From Sulfurovum sp. XGS-02 (GTDB lineage Bacteria; Campylobacterota; Campylobacteria; Campylobacterales; Sulfurovaceae), in the NCBI RefSeq assembly GCF_023213175.1, contig NZ_CP093312.1:1736001-1800000 (forward strand): a stretch of 64,000 nt of DNA, given 5' to 3'. Below the pieces are notes generated by a model. It saw only the letters and a program-made list of their open reading frames with translations, had not been told where the DNA came from and did no database searches. Below are positions 62,694-64,000 of the stretch, in pieces. The translations under genes were made by a program, and so were the position numbers. The stretch's first letter is position 1. Every line of letters starts with the position of its first letter.

Positions 62694-63701
62694 ATGAAGA
62701 TATTGGTTACAGGAACAGCCGGATTCATAGGATTTCATTTGGCAAAAAAATTGCTTGAGCGTGGTAATGAAGTCGTAGGACTTGATAATATCAATGACTA
62801 TTATGATGTGAATCTAAAATATGGCCGTTTAAAAGAGTTAGGCATTGATCCTTCAAACATCGAGGAGAACCGACCTGTCACTTCGAGTATTTTTCCAAAA
62901 CATACCTTCATCAAATTAGATCTTTCCGATAAAGATCAAATGGAAGCCCTGTTTAAAAAAGAAAAGTTTGATGCGGTTTGTAACCTTGCAGCACAGGCAG
63001 GTGTACGGTACAGTCTTGAGAATCCCCATGCCTATATCGAAAGTAATGTACAGGGCTTTATGAACATCCTTGAAGGGTGTCGAGAAAACGGTATCAAAAA
63101 CCTCTCATACGCTTCGAGCTCTTCTGTGTATGGACTCAACAAAGAACAACCTTTTAAAACCACGGATCAAGTGGATAGACCCATCTCTATCTATGCGGCT
63201 ACCAAAAAATCAAATGAACTGATGGCACATACCTACTCTCATCTCTTTGGTATCTCTACAACCGGTCTTAGATTCTTCACCGTCTATGGTCCATGGGGAA
63301 GACCCGATATGGCACCTATGCTCTTTGCAGATGCCATTCTTCATGACCGTGCCATTAAGGTCTTTAATCAGGGAGATATGAGCAGAGACTTTACCTACAT
63401 CGATGATATTGTAGATGGCTGTATCAAGGTGATCGACAATCCCAATGAAAAAGATCTCTATCAGATCTATAATATCGGGAACAACACTCCAGTACAACTG
63501 ATGGACTTTATCAAGGCCTTGGAGAATTCTCTAGGAAAAGAAGCCAAGAAAGAGTATCTTCCTATGCAGCCAGGCGATGTCAAATCAACCTATGCAGATG
63601 TCAGTGGTCTTATGACTGACTTTGATTATAAACCTAATACTTCCATACAGGAGGGTGTGAACAAATTTGCACAATGGTATAGAGCGTTCTACCATATCTA
63701 A
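62694..63701 (+). CDS. UDP-glucuronate 4-epimerase-type enzyme
   Basis: A 335-residue short-chain dehydrogenase-fold epimerase. GTAGFIGFHLAKKLLERG binds NAD. ASSSSVYGLNKEQPF holds the catalytic Ser, and SIYAATKKSNE the Tyr-xxx-Lys. RFFTVYGPWGRPDMAP is the signature of UDP-glucuronate 4-epimerases, which make UDP-galacturonate for capsule or LPS. The upstream dehydrogenase supplies UDP-glucuronate. It converges on the EptA-like gene. Confidence 0.92.
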   Translation: MKILVTGTAGFIGFHLAKKLLERGNEVVGLDNINDYYDVNLKYGRLKELGIDPSNIEENRPVTSSIFPKHTFIKLDLSDKDQMEALFKKEKFDAVCNLAAQAGVRYSLENPHAYIESNVQGFMNILEGCRENGIKNLSYASSSSVYGLNKEQPFKTTDQVDRPISIYAATKKSNELMAHTYSHLFGISTTGLRFFTVYGPWGRPDMAPMLFADAILHDRAIKVFNQGDMSRDFTYIDDIVDGCIKVIDNPNEKDLYQIYNIGNNTPVQLMDFIKALENSLGKEAKKEYLPMQPGDVKSTYADVSGLMTDFDYKPNTSIQEGVNKFAQWYRAFYHI

Positions 63702-63714
63702 AAAACAATTTCTT

Positions 63715-64000
63715 TTACAGGTTCGTAAATTTTAATATATCCATCTTTTGATCATACACTTCACTCTCCACATCAAACAGTCCAAGCAGTGTGGAGAAAA
63801 GATTGTCTTGGGAAAATTCATGTGAAGCTACTTTTCCGATCTCTTCCTTATCCAGAGGAAAATTTTTCCCTAGCCACAGTACGGAAGCCACATGTTTTTG
63901 TGTATCCGGTGCTATAAAATAGGGAAGTCCATGCAGGTATAATCCCCCTTCGCCCAAAGACTCTCCATGATCCGCCATATAGAACATTGCAGTATCTACA
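63715..64000 (-). CDS. Phosphoethanolamine transferase, C-terminal part (EptA-like), cut by right edge
   Basis: About 95 C-terminal residues are in the window; the frame stays open to base 64000 (VDTAMFYMADHGESLGEGGLYLHG). DHGESLGE is the metal-site signature of the sulfatase-fold phosphoethanolamine transferases, and the following LPYFIAPDTQKHV matches EptA-type enzymes that modify lipid A. The transmembrane N-terminal half lies outside. Transfer to another surface sugar is possible. Confidence 0.8.
   Translation of the reverse strand, partial: VDTAMFYMADHGESLGEGGLYLHGLPYFIAPDTQKHVASVLWLGKNFPLDKEEIGKVASHEFSQDNLFSTLLGLFDVESEVYDQKMDILKFTNL

Overview
The window looks like chromosome of a Campylobacterota (epsilonproteobacterial) species, most likely close to Sulfurovum or Sulfurimonas. 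Supporting signs are the futalosine menaquinone gene mqnC, the purD-lptD-pnp and kdsA-ribH-nusB gene orders, short RecG and Pgi proteins, a ccoI-ccoS pair for cbb3 oxidase, and AT-rich promoters in which only the TATAAT box is obvious. The genus is inferred from protein character, not from a database search. Coding density is high. I see no tRNA or rRNA gene, IS element, prophage or CRISPR array.

Layout. 1-9.8 kb: a cut glycosidase fragment, then a minus-strand block (purD, RDD protein, lptD, J-domain protein, phosphoribosyltransferase, pnp) and a second one (membrane protein, FieF-like metal exporter, hemD). Between hemD and purD lies the only gene-free stretch over 300 bases. It folds into two rod-like RNAs, the better one a 6S RNA candidate. 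10-24 kb: an EAL phosphodiesterase with a worn GGDEF domain, htpG, sixA, a transglutaminase-like protein, a four-repeat lipoprotein, guaA, nhaD, nadB, a DUF721/DciA-like gene and uvrC. 24-30 kb: a four-gene phosphorelay operon (PAS protein, Hpt protein, NIT-domain hybrid kinase, CheY-like regulator) preceded by a GEMM-I (cyclic dinucleotide) riboswitch. 30-33 kb: lon and bamD. 33-40 kb: an MSHA-like minor-pilin operon led by a large MshQ-like protein, then long-form hpf behind a palindromic promoter. 40-55 kb: recG, an M16-like protein lacking its zinc motif, mqnC, nusB, ribH, kdsA, a DMT permease, mscS, der, trpS, murI and rho. 55-64 kb: ccoI, ccoS, an outer membrane protein, then a sugar-nucleotide operon (phosphohexomutase, pgi, nucleotide-sugar dehydrogenase, UDP-glucuronate epimerase) and a cut phosphoethanolamine transferase.

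How the parts connect. Cyclic dinucleotide signalling recurs: a riboswitch in front of a phosphorelay, an EAL enzyme, and a pilus type that is regulated by c-di-GMP in other bacteria. Envelope building is a second theme (lptD, bamD, kdsA, murI, UDP-uronate synthesis, EptA-like enzyme). Three unrelated plus-strand genes (sixA, the DUF721 gene and an 86-residue unknown) have a -10 box exactly six bases before ATG, so their mRNAs are predicted to be leaderless.
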